A stretch of DNA of 64,000 nucleotides from Dentipellis sp. KUC8613. Its lineage: Eukaryota; Basidiomycota; Agaricomycetes; Russulales; Hericiaceae. The stretch's first letter is position 1; every line of letters begins with the position of its first letter. This document shows positions 32,435-45,521 of this stretch, in pieces. Under the pieces are notes generated by a model. It did no database searches, was not told the origin of the DNA, and saw nothing but the letters and a program-made list of their open reading frames with translations. Location: contig NSJX01000062.1 of assembly GCA_002286715.1 (NCBI GenBank), positions 62,001-126,000 on the forward strand, in the 5' to 3' direction. Position numbers and translations under genes: made by a program.

Positions 32435-33987
32435 TCATTCAGTGTATCGCAAGCGTCCCCCATGGCCTGTTTCAAAAAGTCAGCAGCTGCAATCCAATCG
32501 AAAAGGACAAGGAGCACGTACGTGTTCTCCACTCTTCGCTGACCCGCACCCTCTTTTCCTTCGGCACCAGACGTGACCTCACGACACCTTGATCGTCGCG
32601 CAATATTTCCCAGATATAGCGCTTGATCTTGATGAGAAACTCGACGAAGCGCACATGCGGAAATCTCGGCATGACGTATTTGTGCACCAGCTCCTCGAAG
32701 ACAGGAATGACGAGGTTGTCGCCTCTATTTTCGGGCATGTCGAGGGCTTTGAATGCCATGGATTCGGTTTTGAAGTCTTCGAAGTTCAGCATGAAATACT
32801 GGACAGGCAGATTCTCCAGGCCTTCTGGAATGAACTCAACGAGTTTCTGAAGGATTTGCTGTCAGGGGCGGTAGGAATGGGGAGACACGCCTACAACTTA
32901 CAGCTTCATCGAGTACCGTCTCTGCAACGTTGAATGACCGTATAGACAAAGCAAGAAAGTCAAGATCCGGGGCGAGTTCTTGTAGAAGGGTGCACACGGG
33001 CGCGGCGAGTTTACGATGGATCTGCAGGAGAAGCGACTTGGGACGCGAAGATGCGAGCATCGCATGTATACTCGAAATTGGTGATTCGTCGAAGTCCGCA
33101 GTGTTCATTGCGAGCCAGTGCTCGCTAAAGAACAGCCCGTCTATCGCGCCGGTACCCTTCCAGTCGATAATCTGGCTCGCAAGGCTGAACGAGTTGATCT
33201 CGAGCGCTTTGAGATTGCGCCAGACGGTGCCCTGGGGCGTCCAGCCGTTGCGCGCCTCGCAGGGCTGGCCGAAGATGTCTAAACAGCGCACGTTGGGGAA
33301 TATCTGGGACAGCATGTCGGGGCGGCTCATATAGACGAAGATTAGGCTGAGAGTGTGGACTCGCGGCCAGTACATGGAGGGGTCGATTTCCACAGGACTG
33401 CACCAGAATTCCCTGCCCCAGTATACGGGGAACAACAGCGTCAAGTCCTCTAGAGACGGTGAGAAGTGTTGTAAAAGTCGGAGTACGTCCGGCAATTCCT
33501 CCCTGATGTCCAGCTTGATATTGCGAAGATGTCCCGGTGACAGTCGAGGAAGTAAGGCGCGGCATTGCTCAGATGTAATCTCGGAGAGGGATAGAGATTG
33601 TAGTTGCTTCAGCTGAATGAGGGCAGGTATAAAGTTAGATGCCTCGGCGAAGAATCCCACCGACGTCAGCTGCAGGGCTTGCAGATTGTTGGCGCGGAAG
33701 AGCACGTTCGTCAGGTCGTTGGGATAGGATGTACTGAGAGATCGAAAGTCGTGTGTGATGCATTTCAGAGTGCGAAGGAGGTGGATGTGTTGTGGGTGGG
33801 ATAGTAGGCTGCTGCAGAACTCGGCTGCATTCCTCTCCTTCGACACCGACACGTCGCGGTAGAGAGCTGGAATGAAGATCTCGTAGGCTGCGCGACTAGT
33901 GCTGGTTAGGTGGCCTAAGTCCTGACTTGATATAATGAACTTCGAGAGGTCGTGAAGGATGTCGCGGTTCAGCGCTAGCAGCTGCAT
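32435..33987 (-). CDS. F-box/LRR-like protein of a second family, 484 aa
   Basis: Exons are 32902-33987, 32522-32858 and 32435-32466. The introns are 43 nt (short but frame-consistent) and 55 nt. The start MQLLALNRDILHDLSKFI followed by DLGHLTSTSRAAYEIFIPAL and YRDVSV is the common fungal F-box-like opening. It is followed by leucine-rich repeat-like sequence: LRTLKCITHDFRSL, LQALQLTSVGF, LQSLSLSEI. It lacks the QRTPPEIW opening, the PFDVPGTP insertion and the C-terminal CRLEDA signature of the cluster to its left, so it belongs to a different F-box family. The last exon (ending RYTE) is the least certain part. A role as an SCF target adaptor is inferred. Confidence 0.75.
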
Positions 33988-34683
33988 GATTGGCCTCACC
34001 GACGGAAAGAGGAGAAGAGCGAAACGACTTACGGAATTTCCCTGATCAGCTCTTCAAGCCTTAGCGCTTTTGCAAGCGTGTGCACTTATGTTCTCAAGAA
34101 GGAAGCCTTGTCAATGGGCGAGGAACACCGAAGATTAGCGCTCTCGCAATTCTATCGTATCTACTCGTCAGATTGCTCACCGAGGCATAGAATGAATACT
34201 ACATACCGAAATTTAGTTCTATCTTTATGGCCCGATAGATACCGACCATCTATTCCGTTCTTCACAACGACCTACTAACTTTCGCGGTGAAAAGACCGTG
34301 AAAACGACCCCGGGTACCGAGCATCTTCCTGCGTCTTCTATTTTTTGCTCAATTTTGAGAACCTCGAGATAAGTCGGCAAAATGGAAGAAGGTGTTACGA
34401 AGAAAGCTGAACCGACTGAGAGGGCTTGAGTAAAGCGCTGCAGCATCACACGCCGTCGCCTCTGTGTCGCGTGGCTGGGCGCTTATTCTGTCCTATGTAC
34501 GCATTTGCTTCAAATTCTGAGCTCTACATTGGGTGATTCGCCTCCCTGCTTCACGGACATATACGCCACCAAGAAGCTCCGAAGGTGGTTTACAACAAGA
34601 AACAGATACAGGAGTGATGAAATCAGCACGGCCGTATGAGCGAGCCGTAGAGCGACGGTATCGAACTACAGGAAGCAGAGGGC
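33988..34683. other. Intergenic, no gene seen
   Basis: This holds the promoter side of the F-box/LRR gene and the 3' flank of the Pfs2-type gene. No other feature was recognised. Confidence 0.45.
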
Positions 34684-36794
34684 CTAGTACCTACCCCGCC
34701 TCCCCCAACCCCGCCCTCCCCGACCTCCACGACGCGGACCATACGGCGCATGCTGCTGCCACCCCGAATCCTCACCCCCATGACCATGCCCTCCCTGCAT
34801 GCCCTGATTATGATGGTGATATCCGTCGTTACCACCACCGCCGCCGCCTGGACCTCCGCCACTATACATCCCATCCTGGTGCGAAAACGACTGCTGCACG
34901 GGCGGCGGCGCCTGCGGGCGGCTCGATGTGCCAAAGCCGGGGATAAAATCGTCCGGCTCGTCTGTCTGCGGGCCCCCCATGCCCATGCCCATTCCTCCAT
35001 TGCGCGGGTCTGCCGACGTCGACCCGGGGCGCTGCACGTCCTCCTCTTTGCCGAACCAGCCGAGCCCGAAGCCGGGGACCATCGCGTCCTCGTCCTCCTC
35101 CTGGCCCGCCATGTCGACGATGACGGGCGGCTTCTCGCCGCCGCCGGAGAAGACGGACGACGCGTCGCCCGGGCGCTCGCGGCACCAGAAGCGCGTCGTG
35201 TGGTCGTTGGAGGCGCTCACGAGCAGGTGCCCGAGTGGGTGGAAGGCGAGCGACCAGACGTTTGAGTCGTGGGCTTGCGAGAGCGTGGCGCGCGGCTGGG
35301 TGATCGTGTGCGGGACGATGGATTCGGGGATGGAGATGTCCCAGTGCATGAGGGCGCCCTCGGAGCCGCCAGACACGAGGATGGGGTGTACGGGATGCCA
35401 TGCGACAGCTGCGAAGTAAAGTGTCAATTGAGAGAACATGAGGAATGACCCAGACGAATGACTTACAGCAGACTTCTTTCTTGTGACCACGGAGATCACA
35501 GAATTCCTTCATGGCACGGATGTCGAATACTCGGACAGTCTGGTCTCGCGACGCACTGGCAACGAAATTTCCGTTTGGAGACCACGACAGTGCCTGGATG
35601 GTATTCTTGTGGTTGTGTCTACAAACAGACATCTAAGTGTCGAGAAAAAATATGGAGCGGGAGAGCTGGCGTACAGTGTGGTGAGGACAGTCCCCGTCCG
35701 AGGGTCCCAGAACTTCATCTGGTTGTCCTTACTCCCGGACACGAGTAGACCTTTGGTAGGGTGCCATTCGACGCATTTTACATCCCACCCGTGGCCTAAG
35801 ACCATAATTAGCGTCGTCGCAGATGATAAATTCGAATGCGCTGACCTGTCAGTACGCTCTCCTTCCTACTCTCCTCGAACGACCAGATAGCAACGGTAGC
35901 ATCATCACTAGCCGTCGCAAACCGGGTGTCATCTGGACTAAAACTCAGCCCTCGGATCGCCTCCCTATGTCCCTGCCACGCTGTCAAGTTGTTCATGTTC
36001 GGCTGGAAGTATTTGATGATACCGCTCTGGTCCGCGGAAGCAAGATACGCGCCAGAGTGCGTGAACGCCATGGCGCGAATGGCATTGTCGTGCGCTTGCA
36101 GAATTGTCTCGAAGTTGAAGGTGAGGCCATTCCACAGTGTGAATTCTCCCGAAGTCGACCCCGTCAGAACGCGCCTGCCTTCCGGCGTCCACTACGGCAT
36201 TTCGGAGAGATTCATTATTCATGCAGATATATGGGGCGAAAGGAGATGTACTGACCACCACGACATTGACGGGACAACGAATTTTATTCGTCGAGGTATG
36301 GACGAACTTCGTACAGAGCGAAGTCGACGCGTTGTCTGGGTACGCTTTTGGTGGGAGAAGCTGCGTTACCTCGTTAGTTCTTGATCCACTATATAAGACT
36401 GAATTGAATTATACATACATCGATGATATATGGTGGGCTAGGTCGGAGATACGGGCAATATGTCGGGTTCGGCCTCAGCTTCCTCATCTGTCCAACAGAG
36501 CATTCGCATTATAAGCAGCACAAAAGCAGATACCGCACGCACCTGAGCCCACCTGCCCATCCCACCACCATAGTCTACTGTCCGACGCGGTCTCGTCTTC
36601 TTCAACGCCTTCCCGTCCAGCAACTGCCTGGCCACCGCCATCTCGAGCTCATGCTGCCTGCCCTCGTCGGACGGAGGTGGACGCGGCGGTTCGAGGTATC
36701 GTTTCGGCTTCCATTCTTGAAAAGTGTCGTTCTGATTTTGTGCACTTGCAGAGGGTTTCTGAGGAAGGAGGATGGGGAGAGTCGAAGCGGACAT
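34684..36794 (-). CDS. PFS2: Polyadenylation factor subunit 2 (WD40, Pfs2/WDR33), 589 aa
   Basis: Seven exons: 36543-36794, 36419-36487, 36256-36360, 35846-36191, 35675-35795, 35467-35618 and 34684-35408. All introns are GT-AG and 50-64 nt, and every junction keeps frame. The N-terminus has the family signature [13 protein letters not shown] and [20 protein letters not shown]40 repeats follow (for example [54 protein letters not shown]). The C-terminus is Gly/Pro/Gln-rich and ends in an RGG-like [14 protein letters not shown]. In yeast and animals this protein is part of the cleavage and polyadenylation factor, and WDR33 recognises the AAUAAA signal. ATG 36794 is the first in frame. This is a nuclear housekeeping gene, unrelated to its neighbours. 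Confidence 0.93.
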
Positions 36795-38801
36795 GGTATC
36801 CAAGGTCGTAAATTGCCTGTTCCTCACTCTCGAGAGGTGCCGTCACTGATCACAGCTGCAGCGTTTCAAACGACTTATGTGCTCTCTTCACTGGCTGGAT
36901 GGTACTGCAAGAGAGCAGATGGATACGTCCAACGCGTGTGCTGCTGCTGGGAAACACAGTGGTCTCTCGACGCGGGGAGCACGAGGACCTGGGAACGGTA
37001 CCAGACAAGGGTGTCCCGGGTCCTTCAACCCCAATTCCTCGAAAATTCTTTTCCTGCTTTGTTCTCCCTCGTCGAAATCCACACCTTCTTTCCTTCTGGC
37101 TAGCATGAAATAGAGTGATGCACGAAGCTTTTCTCTGTGTTTCTTCATTCTCCCAGACTCGTGGCTCTTCGTATTGGTGCATTGTCTCCGAGAGAGAGGG
37201 CATCAATTTTGTCGGCTCTCCTGGACTTGGTGCGTGTGCTCCCCGATGATTTCTTTTGTTACCTGTTTCTAGGCATATGACATACTCCACGAACTCGGAA
37301 CCCACCCGGCTACTAACTGACGGTTCCCTAGGCCGTCGCAGCAATATTTCGATCACAATCAGAGCCGCTGTCGGTACCGCGTCGAACCACACCCAGATCG
37401 CCTTCACCACCCTTCAGATACGCACCCCCCAGTTTATCTGAACCCTATACAATCCCTATCTATATTATGCACGTATCCACCCGTATGCAATTTATCTAAC
37501 AGGCTGCACAGTGACAGTGTCTCACCACGCCAGGGCGATGTGCCAAGCGCAACGGAAACCGCAGCCGCACCTGGCAGGAGCCCCCTCCAGCCCGCCACGA
37601 CACTGTACGTATCCGCACGTCCTTCCGCTCCCGCTCTGCAGATCCATACCGCGGATCTCCTCCTATCCGCCCACAGGCCACGGAACATGTTCTGCCCATA
37701 GAGCAACACCAGACTCCGTGCATGGCTCCTATAACTATGACGCGCACGCGGTGCCGGATACAGACAGTGTACACAGCACGCCCGATCCCTGTGCCACGTG
37801 TACGGGTATTTCCAGACCTCCAGACCTCCATACTTCGCCCTTTCCCGTCTCGAATTAGGATCAGGCCCGATGCAAACCGGCGTCTGCACATGCGCACCCT
37901 CATGCTCTCGCCGCCAGGCCCACATATCAAGGCAACGCTTACGTATCAACGTCGCCGCACATTGCGTCCGGCCGCTGTCAAGCTTGTAAGGTGCCTCTTC
38001 CTACATAGCACCCGCGGCACGCGCCGACGTCGACGCATTTATATTTCTCAACGAGTGCGCAATATCGCGCTGATTGGGTTATACGCGGGGACCCTGGGAG
38101 GAGCGGCAGACCCATTTCACGCGTACGGGCCCGCACCGTGACACGCAGGCGCGCGCGGAGGCTATCTGCACTTACTTATCTGCCTGCGCAGGTGAAATTT
38201 CGGCAACCCCCTCGAATTCGTGTTGCATCGGCCATGCTCAAACAGGATTAAGCTCCCTATTCCGCCTGCGAGCCTGGATCCACCCCCGATCTTCCCCTCC
38301 CGTCAGGCACGCACGCGCGCACCCACTTCGATGCGATGGCTGGGTACTGGGTCTCCGAGCGATCAACAATGGCCAGCAGGAAAGAGTAAGGAAGGTTTAT
38401 AGGTATACTACAGCACTACAGCATACAGCACGCGAGTGCACAACAATAACATAAAGCATGAAGCGGACGATAGACTACAGGAATAATGCGCAAATAAGCA
38501 TAATTTTTACTATTGCTACAGCAGAATGAACCAAGGGAACGTGAACGTGAACGTGAACATGGGTAAATGGGGGGACGAGACGAGAGGCGGGGCGTCGTTC
38601 GTGGCGTGGGATGGGCGTGGGCGTGACGGACATGAGCATGAAGGTGAAGTAAAACGGGAATGAGGCGCCGAGAAGGAAGACCGAGGAGAACAGAGGACCG
38701 GATAAGGGGAAAAGGGAAACGGGAATTCAAGGCAAGTTAAATAAAGCAAACGCGGTCCGTGGATGTCTCATGTCGTCGGGAATCCAGAGTCCAGATGTGG
38801 G
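36795..38801. other. Two-kilobase intergenic region
   Basis: It lies between the 5' end of the Pfs2 gene and the 3' end of the HMG-box gene. Several frames of 100-186 codons exist, but none has recognisable similarity or splice support. It contains a GAACGT repeat. Confidence 0.45.
38537..38558. repeat. GAACGT hexamer repeat
   Basis: About 3.7 perfect GAACGT units lie in the 3' flank of the HMG-box gene. Confidence 0.8.
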
Positions 38802-40962
38802 TTAGAAGAAGTCGGAATCGAGCCCGAGGTTCGCGCGGAGGTCGTACGTCGGCGAGAGCGACGCCATGTCGTACTGGCCGCGACCCTCGTTCGCATTTTG
38901 CGCCTGCATCTGCATGCCGACTTGCCCGCCGAACGCCTCTGCATCCCAGAACACAGGCGAGGAAGGGTCTGTATCCTGGACGGAGATGGTCGGCTGCATC
39001 TGAGGTTGCGACTGTACACTCGTCTGGGAGCCAAACGCCTCGGTGTCCCAGGACTGGTGCTGGTACGGTATGCTAGCGCTCATGCTAGAGGACGAGGTCA
39101 TGGATGTGCTGGGGCTCGTATTGACATATTGCGGCGGTGGGTGTCGCGGAGGGGAGTAGTGGGGTCCCGGAGGGGAATAGCGGGGTCTGGGTATAGGCAG
39201 TCCCTCCGGGACCATGTGGTGGTGGGCGTGGACATAGCCCTCCGCGTCGGAATCGGAGGAGTATGGCGTGTTCGTTCCAGAGGCATCCGAGGACGCCGAC
39301 GAGGAGCCGTCGTCACGCATCCCTTGTGCATCGTACTGCGCCGTGCTCTCAAACGACCAATCGTTGAAAGCCGTGCCCATGGTCATCAAAGGTGACACGT
39401 GAGGCTTGACGAGAACCGGGACCTGAGGGGGCGGGGGGTACGACCGGCCAGCAGGCGGCATAGGCGGCGGCTGCTGCTGTGGGGGAAGTGGAGGCGGAGG
39501 TTGTCGTCGGAAGGTCGAGGGGCCGGGCTGTTGTGGTGGGGGGTGCGGGCGAAACGTAGTCGGAACAAACGGCTGCGATCTGTCAGGGGGACTGACACCG
39601 GCTGGTAAGAATGGGCGTGGGGGCATGACGAGTCGTGGGCCTGGCACAAACGGTTGTGGGGGTGGTCGTTGTCGGATGGTAAGTAGTGATGTTTGGGACG
39701 CCCCAAGCATTGGCCTGACGGTGAGCAGAGAGGACTGCGACGCTGCAGGATGCGGCTTGACGGTGAGCAGCGAGCTTTGCGACACAGCGCCCGGAAACGA
39801 AGAAGATGCATAAAAGCCCGATGGAGGGTCGAAGGGCTGCGTCGATGCGGGCAGCTGGAGTCACGTTGGTCAGTCTATCGCGCTCCTTGTATTCGAACAT
39901 AGGACTCACATAGCTGCTGTTGCTACTAGGAAAGGTGAACCCGCTAAACAACATATCGTCGCTGAGCGGCTCTAGCTGCGGACCCGCATCATATTTCTCT
40001 GAGTCTTCGGAAGGTAGCGAAGGAACCTCCTGAGCAGGCGTCTCCTGAGGCGTCCCCCCGTTACTCGACCCCTGCATCTGACCATACCAGGGCCCTGGAC
40101 TTGATGCGCATGATGGTGGCACGGGAATAGGTTGAGAAGCCTCCTGCTCCCTCGCGAACACCATTGGCATGGGGACTGACGACGAGCGGCGCCGGCCCAT
40201 CGACGCCGGGGATCGTCCCCGAGACTGATACACAGTGCCCTCCCCGGATCCTGAGTAGCTGCGGCCCCACTCCGGCGGGGCGTCCTCGCGCTGTGACCCC
40301 CTCCGCCCACGCGAGACGAGCGTCGCGACCTTCTCGCCTCTATCCGAGCGCTGCCGACTGTGGCTGCCGCCACGACTTGAGCTCGTCGGGCGGCGCATGG
40401 GCTTGAAGCGGTAGTGCGGGTTCTGGCGTGCGTGCTCGTCCTTCTCCTGCTCCGCACGGCCCTTGTACTCCTCCTTCTGCTCCGCCGGGAGCCTCTTCCA
40501 CGCCTCCGCGGCGCGCTTTGAGAGGGTTTTGTCGCTGGGAATGCTGCTCGACGGGCTCGCAACGACGACATCGCGCGCGTGCTCGCGGGCATAGTCGCAG
40601 CGGAAGATGATGAACGCATTCCGCGGGCGGGGCACCCAGGACGGGTCCCGCATCTTGTTACGAATGGCGCGCCGGTCTGAGGAAGACAGGCCTGAGGAGG
40701 AGGACGTCTGCGAGAAGTCAAAGCTCTCATAGCTGGGGAAGTATTCCGTAGGAGAGACGGGGTATGAGGTAGGCTGCGCGGTGGTGGATTGCGAATAGGA
40801 ATAGGTCGTGCGGACGTAGGGAGAGTCTGTGGGCGAGAATGCATTTGGGGAACTCAGTGGCTCATAAGATCCTTGTGCTTGCGAGAACTGCAGGGCGATG
40901 CTGTCCTGGTCGTCCGACGACGGTCTCCAGCCCTCGACGATGCCGCCCGACGAGAGGGACAT
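38802..40962 (-). CDS. HMG-box transcription factor, 701 aa
   Basis: Exons are 39910-40962 and 38802-39854. The 55-nt intron (GTGAGT..CCAG) joins ..SNSSY to LPASTQPFDPPSGFY in frame. A single HMG box spans about residues 110-189. It opens with VPRPRNAFIIFRCDYAREHA, continues with LSKRAAEAWKRLPAEQKEEY and ends HYRFKPMRR. This is the sequence-specific MATA/Ste11-like type found in fungal mating and sexual-development regulators such as Prf1 and Pcc1. The flanks are Ser/Pro-rich. A short motif, SQ[ST]SLLT[VI][RK], occurs three times at about 376-411. A proline-rich block follows. The C-terminal third has acidic and aromatic patches that could activate transcription. Whether it acts in mating cannot be decided: no pheromone, receptor or homeodomain genes lie in the window. 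Confidence 0.88.
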
Positions 40963-43101
40963 GGCAGAGCTACAGGGACGAATTAGCGGATGGAACAGAA
41001 TCCGGGCGGAGAGAAAGGAGCGAAGGCACAGGCGCGTGAGCGCGTTAAATAGCAGCGTAAATTCAGAGGGCGGTCATGCTGGTGGGCGATTCGGAACGAG
41101 ACCGCGTAAGACCCAGCAGGCTGACCTCAGATGCGCCTCCTCCCTTTCGTGCTCCGCCCCATTGTTCCCGCCAGTAAATCGCCAGATCTGCCTTTCGTCG
41201 AGGCACATGCTATCAAAATTAAAATCCCTGATTAGCCCCGATCCCTGCCTTCCCCGGAGTTCTCTCCGCCTCGCACTCCCTCCTCTGTGAGCACGCGACC
41301 ACAACCATCTCCTACAACGCAGAGGGTCGTCGCGACACCCCTCAAGAGCGAGTGCGGCGAGCAGGGCGCCTGTTGAACGACGTCGTCACCCCGTGCCTTG
41401 GACAATGAATGGAGATCAAACGTTATCTTCTTTGGGCCGAAAGGTTCCCCTAGGACGGCCAGCACGAGGATCACCTCTGCGAACGCTGCCGTCACCGGGC
41501 ATCCCTTGCCTTACTGAGTACCGCACTTGATCGTTGCGCGCCTAACGTTACCGAGCCGCCCGGCGCCTATTCTCCCCACATCCTTTCATTTCCCCTCCAC
41601 ACCGTCCTGCATCCGCACGATCTACTGCCGCGTCCTTCTCACTCGATCTTACCGACGGCAAAGCTTGTCCTTTACGTTATGAGGACGGAAGACAAGCAAC
41701 TGAGTGGACGAGTAGGGAGCGCGGCGTATCTGCAAAGCGTTCTGCTGTCTGGTCTCAGTTCTAGCCCCGCCTTCGTAACCGACGGCCCTACCAGAATTCC
41801 ACCAGGAAATCTATCCGGCAAGCACACGGCATGAGGACCCTCTCCTCCTCTCCGCAGAGTCCGCACGGACTCCGATTTTCAGAATCACATAGGCAGATTT
41901 GCCGTTCCGTTTTAATGCCGAGCCGTAGCGGGGCGACGGGCTCTGACTAACCTCGACCGACCCCCTCAGGAGGCTGAATAAGGCCAGGCTCTGGTCTGTT
42001 CACTATTATAGAGCTTGCGCAGGGTCCGTTCGCGTCTAACAACTGGTTACCACCCGCCCTTCCCATTGGCTCGTCAAGCGAAATGGCGAGACGCTGACGG
42101 GGTTGATGTGGCACTCGCGTCTTCCGCAACGAAAAATGGCGGGCCCCTAATAGGCCCCCGCGGCGGACGACCTATGAAGCGTCCAATCGTCTTCGCAGCC
42201 AACAGAAGGAAAGAAGATCTGTGTCCGCCCGATACCGTACCGTCAGAAAGCCCAGAAGTCTGTACCACTCCACCACATCTGCCACCGAGCCTGGCGACGA
42301 ACTCTCAAGCCACATGGCAAGGCCGGGTTTATCGGTCCTTCTCCTCCCACGAACCCGCGAGGCGCGAGGCAATTGCGCACATCGCCGCAGGAGCATAAAT
42401 GAAAACCACGACGCGCGTTGTGGGCGTCGACGCATCGGGAGATCAATCCGCAGATTGGGTCTGATGGCGCGCTTGATGAGGAATACGCGAACCGGCGGAC
42501 TACGCTGATCGCCCTAGACGCGCAGCCCTTATCCGGCAACTTTGACCCACTTCGTTGCGCCATCATGAATGAGGGCAGTCGTGCGTGATTCTGAAAGGGG
42601 GTCGCAATGTGACCCTCGTGTGTTTTCGGAATCAAAATGGGGTGAGGATGGCTTGCGGTGGGACTAAGCGTGAAAGCTAACTCACAAGTTCTGCTATAGC
42701 TCGTTGAATGCCTCCGGTGGGGTATACACGCAGCGTCTAGAGCCCATTTTGGTCCTGGTACTTGGCCTTCCAATGCTCGACGCAGTCCTCCGGCCGCGGC
42801 GAAACTCCTCGCCTCGCCGAATCGCGAGGCACGCCGCCTCCAACACCCAAAATCAAATAGTGAAATCCACGCCAAATTCCATTCACAGAACAACAGAAAC
42901 GGAATGCAGAAATAAATTTAAAGGGTCCTCCGCGCCCAGTGCACTGCACAGTGCGCAGTGTCCACGGGCATCAGCAAACCAAGAAACCGGGGCATACCAC
43001 ATGCCTGGGTGACACGGCACCCCCGCCCGGCCCGAGTCGCACGCCGCCAAGCCATGAGGCTCGCAGTCGCCTGGACCCTAGCGGCGCTCAGCGCGCGCGG
43101 G
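40963..43101. other. Two-kilobase intergenic region
   Basis: This holds the long upstream region of the HMG-box gene and the 3' side of the next minus-strand gene. A 216-codon frame at 42243-42893 (minus) has no recognisable similarity and is not called. Confidence 0.45.
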
Positions 43102-44546
43102 TCATCGCGCCCGAGCGCGCGGCGCGTAATGCGCGCTCGCCCCGGGCGCCTTCGTGCTCGGCGGGGGACGGACAATCGGGATGGCACGGGCACCCGGCAG
43201 CGGGGGCGTCCACAGCGAGTTTGGCGAAGACGAGGCGGTCGTCTCGTCCTCCGAGGACGTGCATTCTGGCGTCGGGTTTTGGGTGAGGGGAGGGGGTGGT
43301 TGCGTCTCGGGCAGCCAGGATGCGTAGAGCAGGGTAGGTTGGTCTTTGGCTCTTATGGGGTGAGGTAGAGGAGCGCGAGGCAAGATACAGCGCCGCCCGG
43401 GCGACTGCCACTTGTCGTTGAGAAATTGAAGGATGATGGGGGACATGGGGTGCTGGCTGCCTGTCAGCTCATTGTCGTAGGTGACGAAGGCCTCCTCCCA
43501 TGGCTTGGCACCCGACTTGCGCTCTGCGATCAGGTCTTTGACCTGCCGATGCGGCGCAGGCAGAATTTTTTCTCAGTTGTAGCGCTGCAGAATGAAAACA
43601 GGACATACGGATTCGGGAAGCCTCACGTACTCGGGTCCAGAGAGCGTGCCAAATTTATGCGGCCAATACTCAGCACGATAGAAACCATAGTATCTCGTCT
43701 GATTGTTCTCGTCGGTCACGAAAAGCCGGAATGCAAGCGTGGTGACGAGGTATTTCAGCGAAACGCGACACGAGAACAGCAGGCCATGCTTTCCCGGCTC
43801 GAGGATGCTCAACCCGGGAATCCAGTCATGCTGAAAAAGTTGGACGCAGGCGAAGTCCACGGGGAGCACGCGCTTCAGCACGTATCTAAACGTGCGACTG
43901 TACGGACTCGATTTTGGCTCGATGTCGTCGACCATGTTCGGCGGCGGGGGCAGGTCGAAACGCTTGCACAGACTCTTGAACATACGCTCACGCGTTGCCT
44001 GTTGCGAATTTGCCGCACTATGGACGATGCCGATTATCTCGCGCATCTGCGTACAATTACGGGTTGAGTCAGTTCCGTTACGAGCTCGTTCGAAGATAGA
44101 GGGAGTGCCTGCCTGCGATTTTGTGTTCTGGAGCTTCTTATTTTCTTCGCAGCAAGTCGGCTCGCAATCATTCCTTTCTGTCTTCGTATGCGGGAAAGGC
44201 TCGGGTATGTCCAGACCACTGGAGGTGATACTGCGCTCGCTCTCAATGTATTTCTCTAGCGTATCCACCGCAGATTGCACACGCCTGAAGAGAGTAGAGA
44301 CGTCTCCGATAACAAGGGAGTACTCGCCCAGCACCTGCTCTGTTGTCGTTAAAGCAGGCTATAAAAACGACGCGCAATCAGTCGTTGCACTGTGCAGGAG
44401 AAGACGCGACAGACCCACGGCTTGACTTTCTTGTCTTTATAATTGAACCATTCATTTGCCACGCAATTCAGGTCATCCTTGGCCTTCATTAAAGCGGTTA
44501 GGTGTGTGTTCGTCGAAGACGACGCCGTGGGAACGTGCATTTGCAT
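43102..44546 (-). CDS. Protein of unknown function, about 440 aa
   Basis: Three exons are proposed: 44415-44546, 43609-44358 and 43102-43542. The introns are 56 and 66 nt with good GT-AG sites, and both joins keep frame. The most conserved-looking part is in the middle. VLPVDFACVQLFQHDW and LLFSCRVSLKYL are followed by RYYGFYRAEYWPHKFGTLSG, then PEYVRLPES and (after the intron) VKDLIAERKSGAKPWEEAFV. The spacing recalls fungal DUF6697-type domains, but this is tentative. The N-terminal 130 residues are polar with a possible helix (RVQSAVDTLEKYI). The tail after FLNDKWQSPG is Pro/Ser-rich and its end is uncertain. No signal peptide or membrane span is visible. A frame at 44551-44784 could be a leader or an upstream exon, but I could not join it in frame. 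Confidence 0.6.
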
Positions 44547-45521
44547 GAAGCTAGCGAGGTGAGCTCAAGTCTGGGAAACTACACTGTTTTATAGCTGAAC
44601 GACCAGGATGCCACACATTGAATCGACATTGGTTTCGTCTGCTGTATATGATGCTCACTCTCAGTGGCAGTCGTCTGCGATAGGCAGCGTTATCATCCTT
44701 CTGCCACCAGAAAGAAAGAATCAGCGACCCAAGGTAAGCGGTGGCTTGCTTACCCTTCGTCGCCTTGACTTTTGACAGGCCCACATGTTTCCTTCAGAGA
44801 TAGTGCGACCCGGTCAGAACAGATCCGTCAAAATCGAATTGAATGTCTTGCCGATGACAGCACCCGGAGGCCCACGGAGTGCTGAGAATCCAAGGAGAGA
44901 AACGGAGGAGGGCCCGAGGTTCACGCGCACGCGTCGAGCTAGCTGGGCGCTAAGAGCACGTGAGCGCGACGCGTAATAAAATACTTCCGCGCGCCTAGTG
45001 GCTAGTCTGACAGCCTAGACCTCTAGCACGTCGTCGACTCTGAGACAGCCTAAAGGCCATCTGCTCGATGAACTGAGACCAGCAGGAGATCCCTGCACCG
45101 CACGCGGGGATCTCCCGAACACGGAACAGATCCCCGGGGCCGTCTCGCTGGATTTGAAAGTCTGAATTCGAATCGTCGACGTCGATCGGGCACGTTCCAG
45201 GCGCGTTTCAGAATCGGAGCATCGAGACATGTTAGTACAACAACGCGTATTCAATTGGATATTAGCAGTACATAACAACAACGCATCGTAAGACCGAAAC
45301 CGATCGAAAGTATGAACTAGAGTACGCGAGTCCATGCTACGATTGTCTGTACAAGGGTCCGTACGAAAGAGTCCGTCGCGATAAGGTTACAAAAGCAATA
45401 ATCGTACAGAAAGTCCTTTGGGTGATTGCGATGCGCGCTAAGTCCGTGGCTTGAAATAGAACAAATAAGAAATGAGAAACCTCGGAGTGCGAAAAGTGAA
45501 TGCAAATACATACCTGGTCGT
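44547..45521. other. Intergenic, no supported gene
   Basis: A 77-codon minus-strand frame at 44551-44784 lies just upstream of the unknown protein and is probably leader sequence. Nothing else was recognised. Confidence 0.45.

Noticed and set aside
34750..35265. 171-codon plus-strand frame within the Pfs2 gene
   Set aside because: It is antisense to the WD40 and Gly-rich exons, whose coding evidence is strong.
36850..37410. 186-codon minus-strand frame upstream of the Pfs2 gene
   Set aside because: No family similarity was seen, and it lies in the probable promoter and leader region.
38802..40962. Mating-type locus
   Set aside because: An HMG-box factor of mating-regulator type is present, but no homeodomain pair, pheromone precursor or STE3-type receptor gene is in the window.
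42243..42893. 216-codon minus-strand frame
   Set aside because: There is no recognisable motif, and amino acid composition is random-like (many Cys, Trp, Arg). It lies in a long intergenic region.
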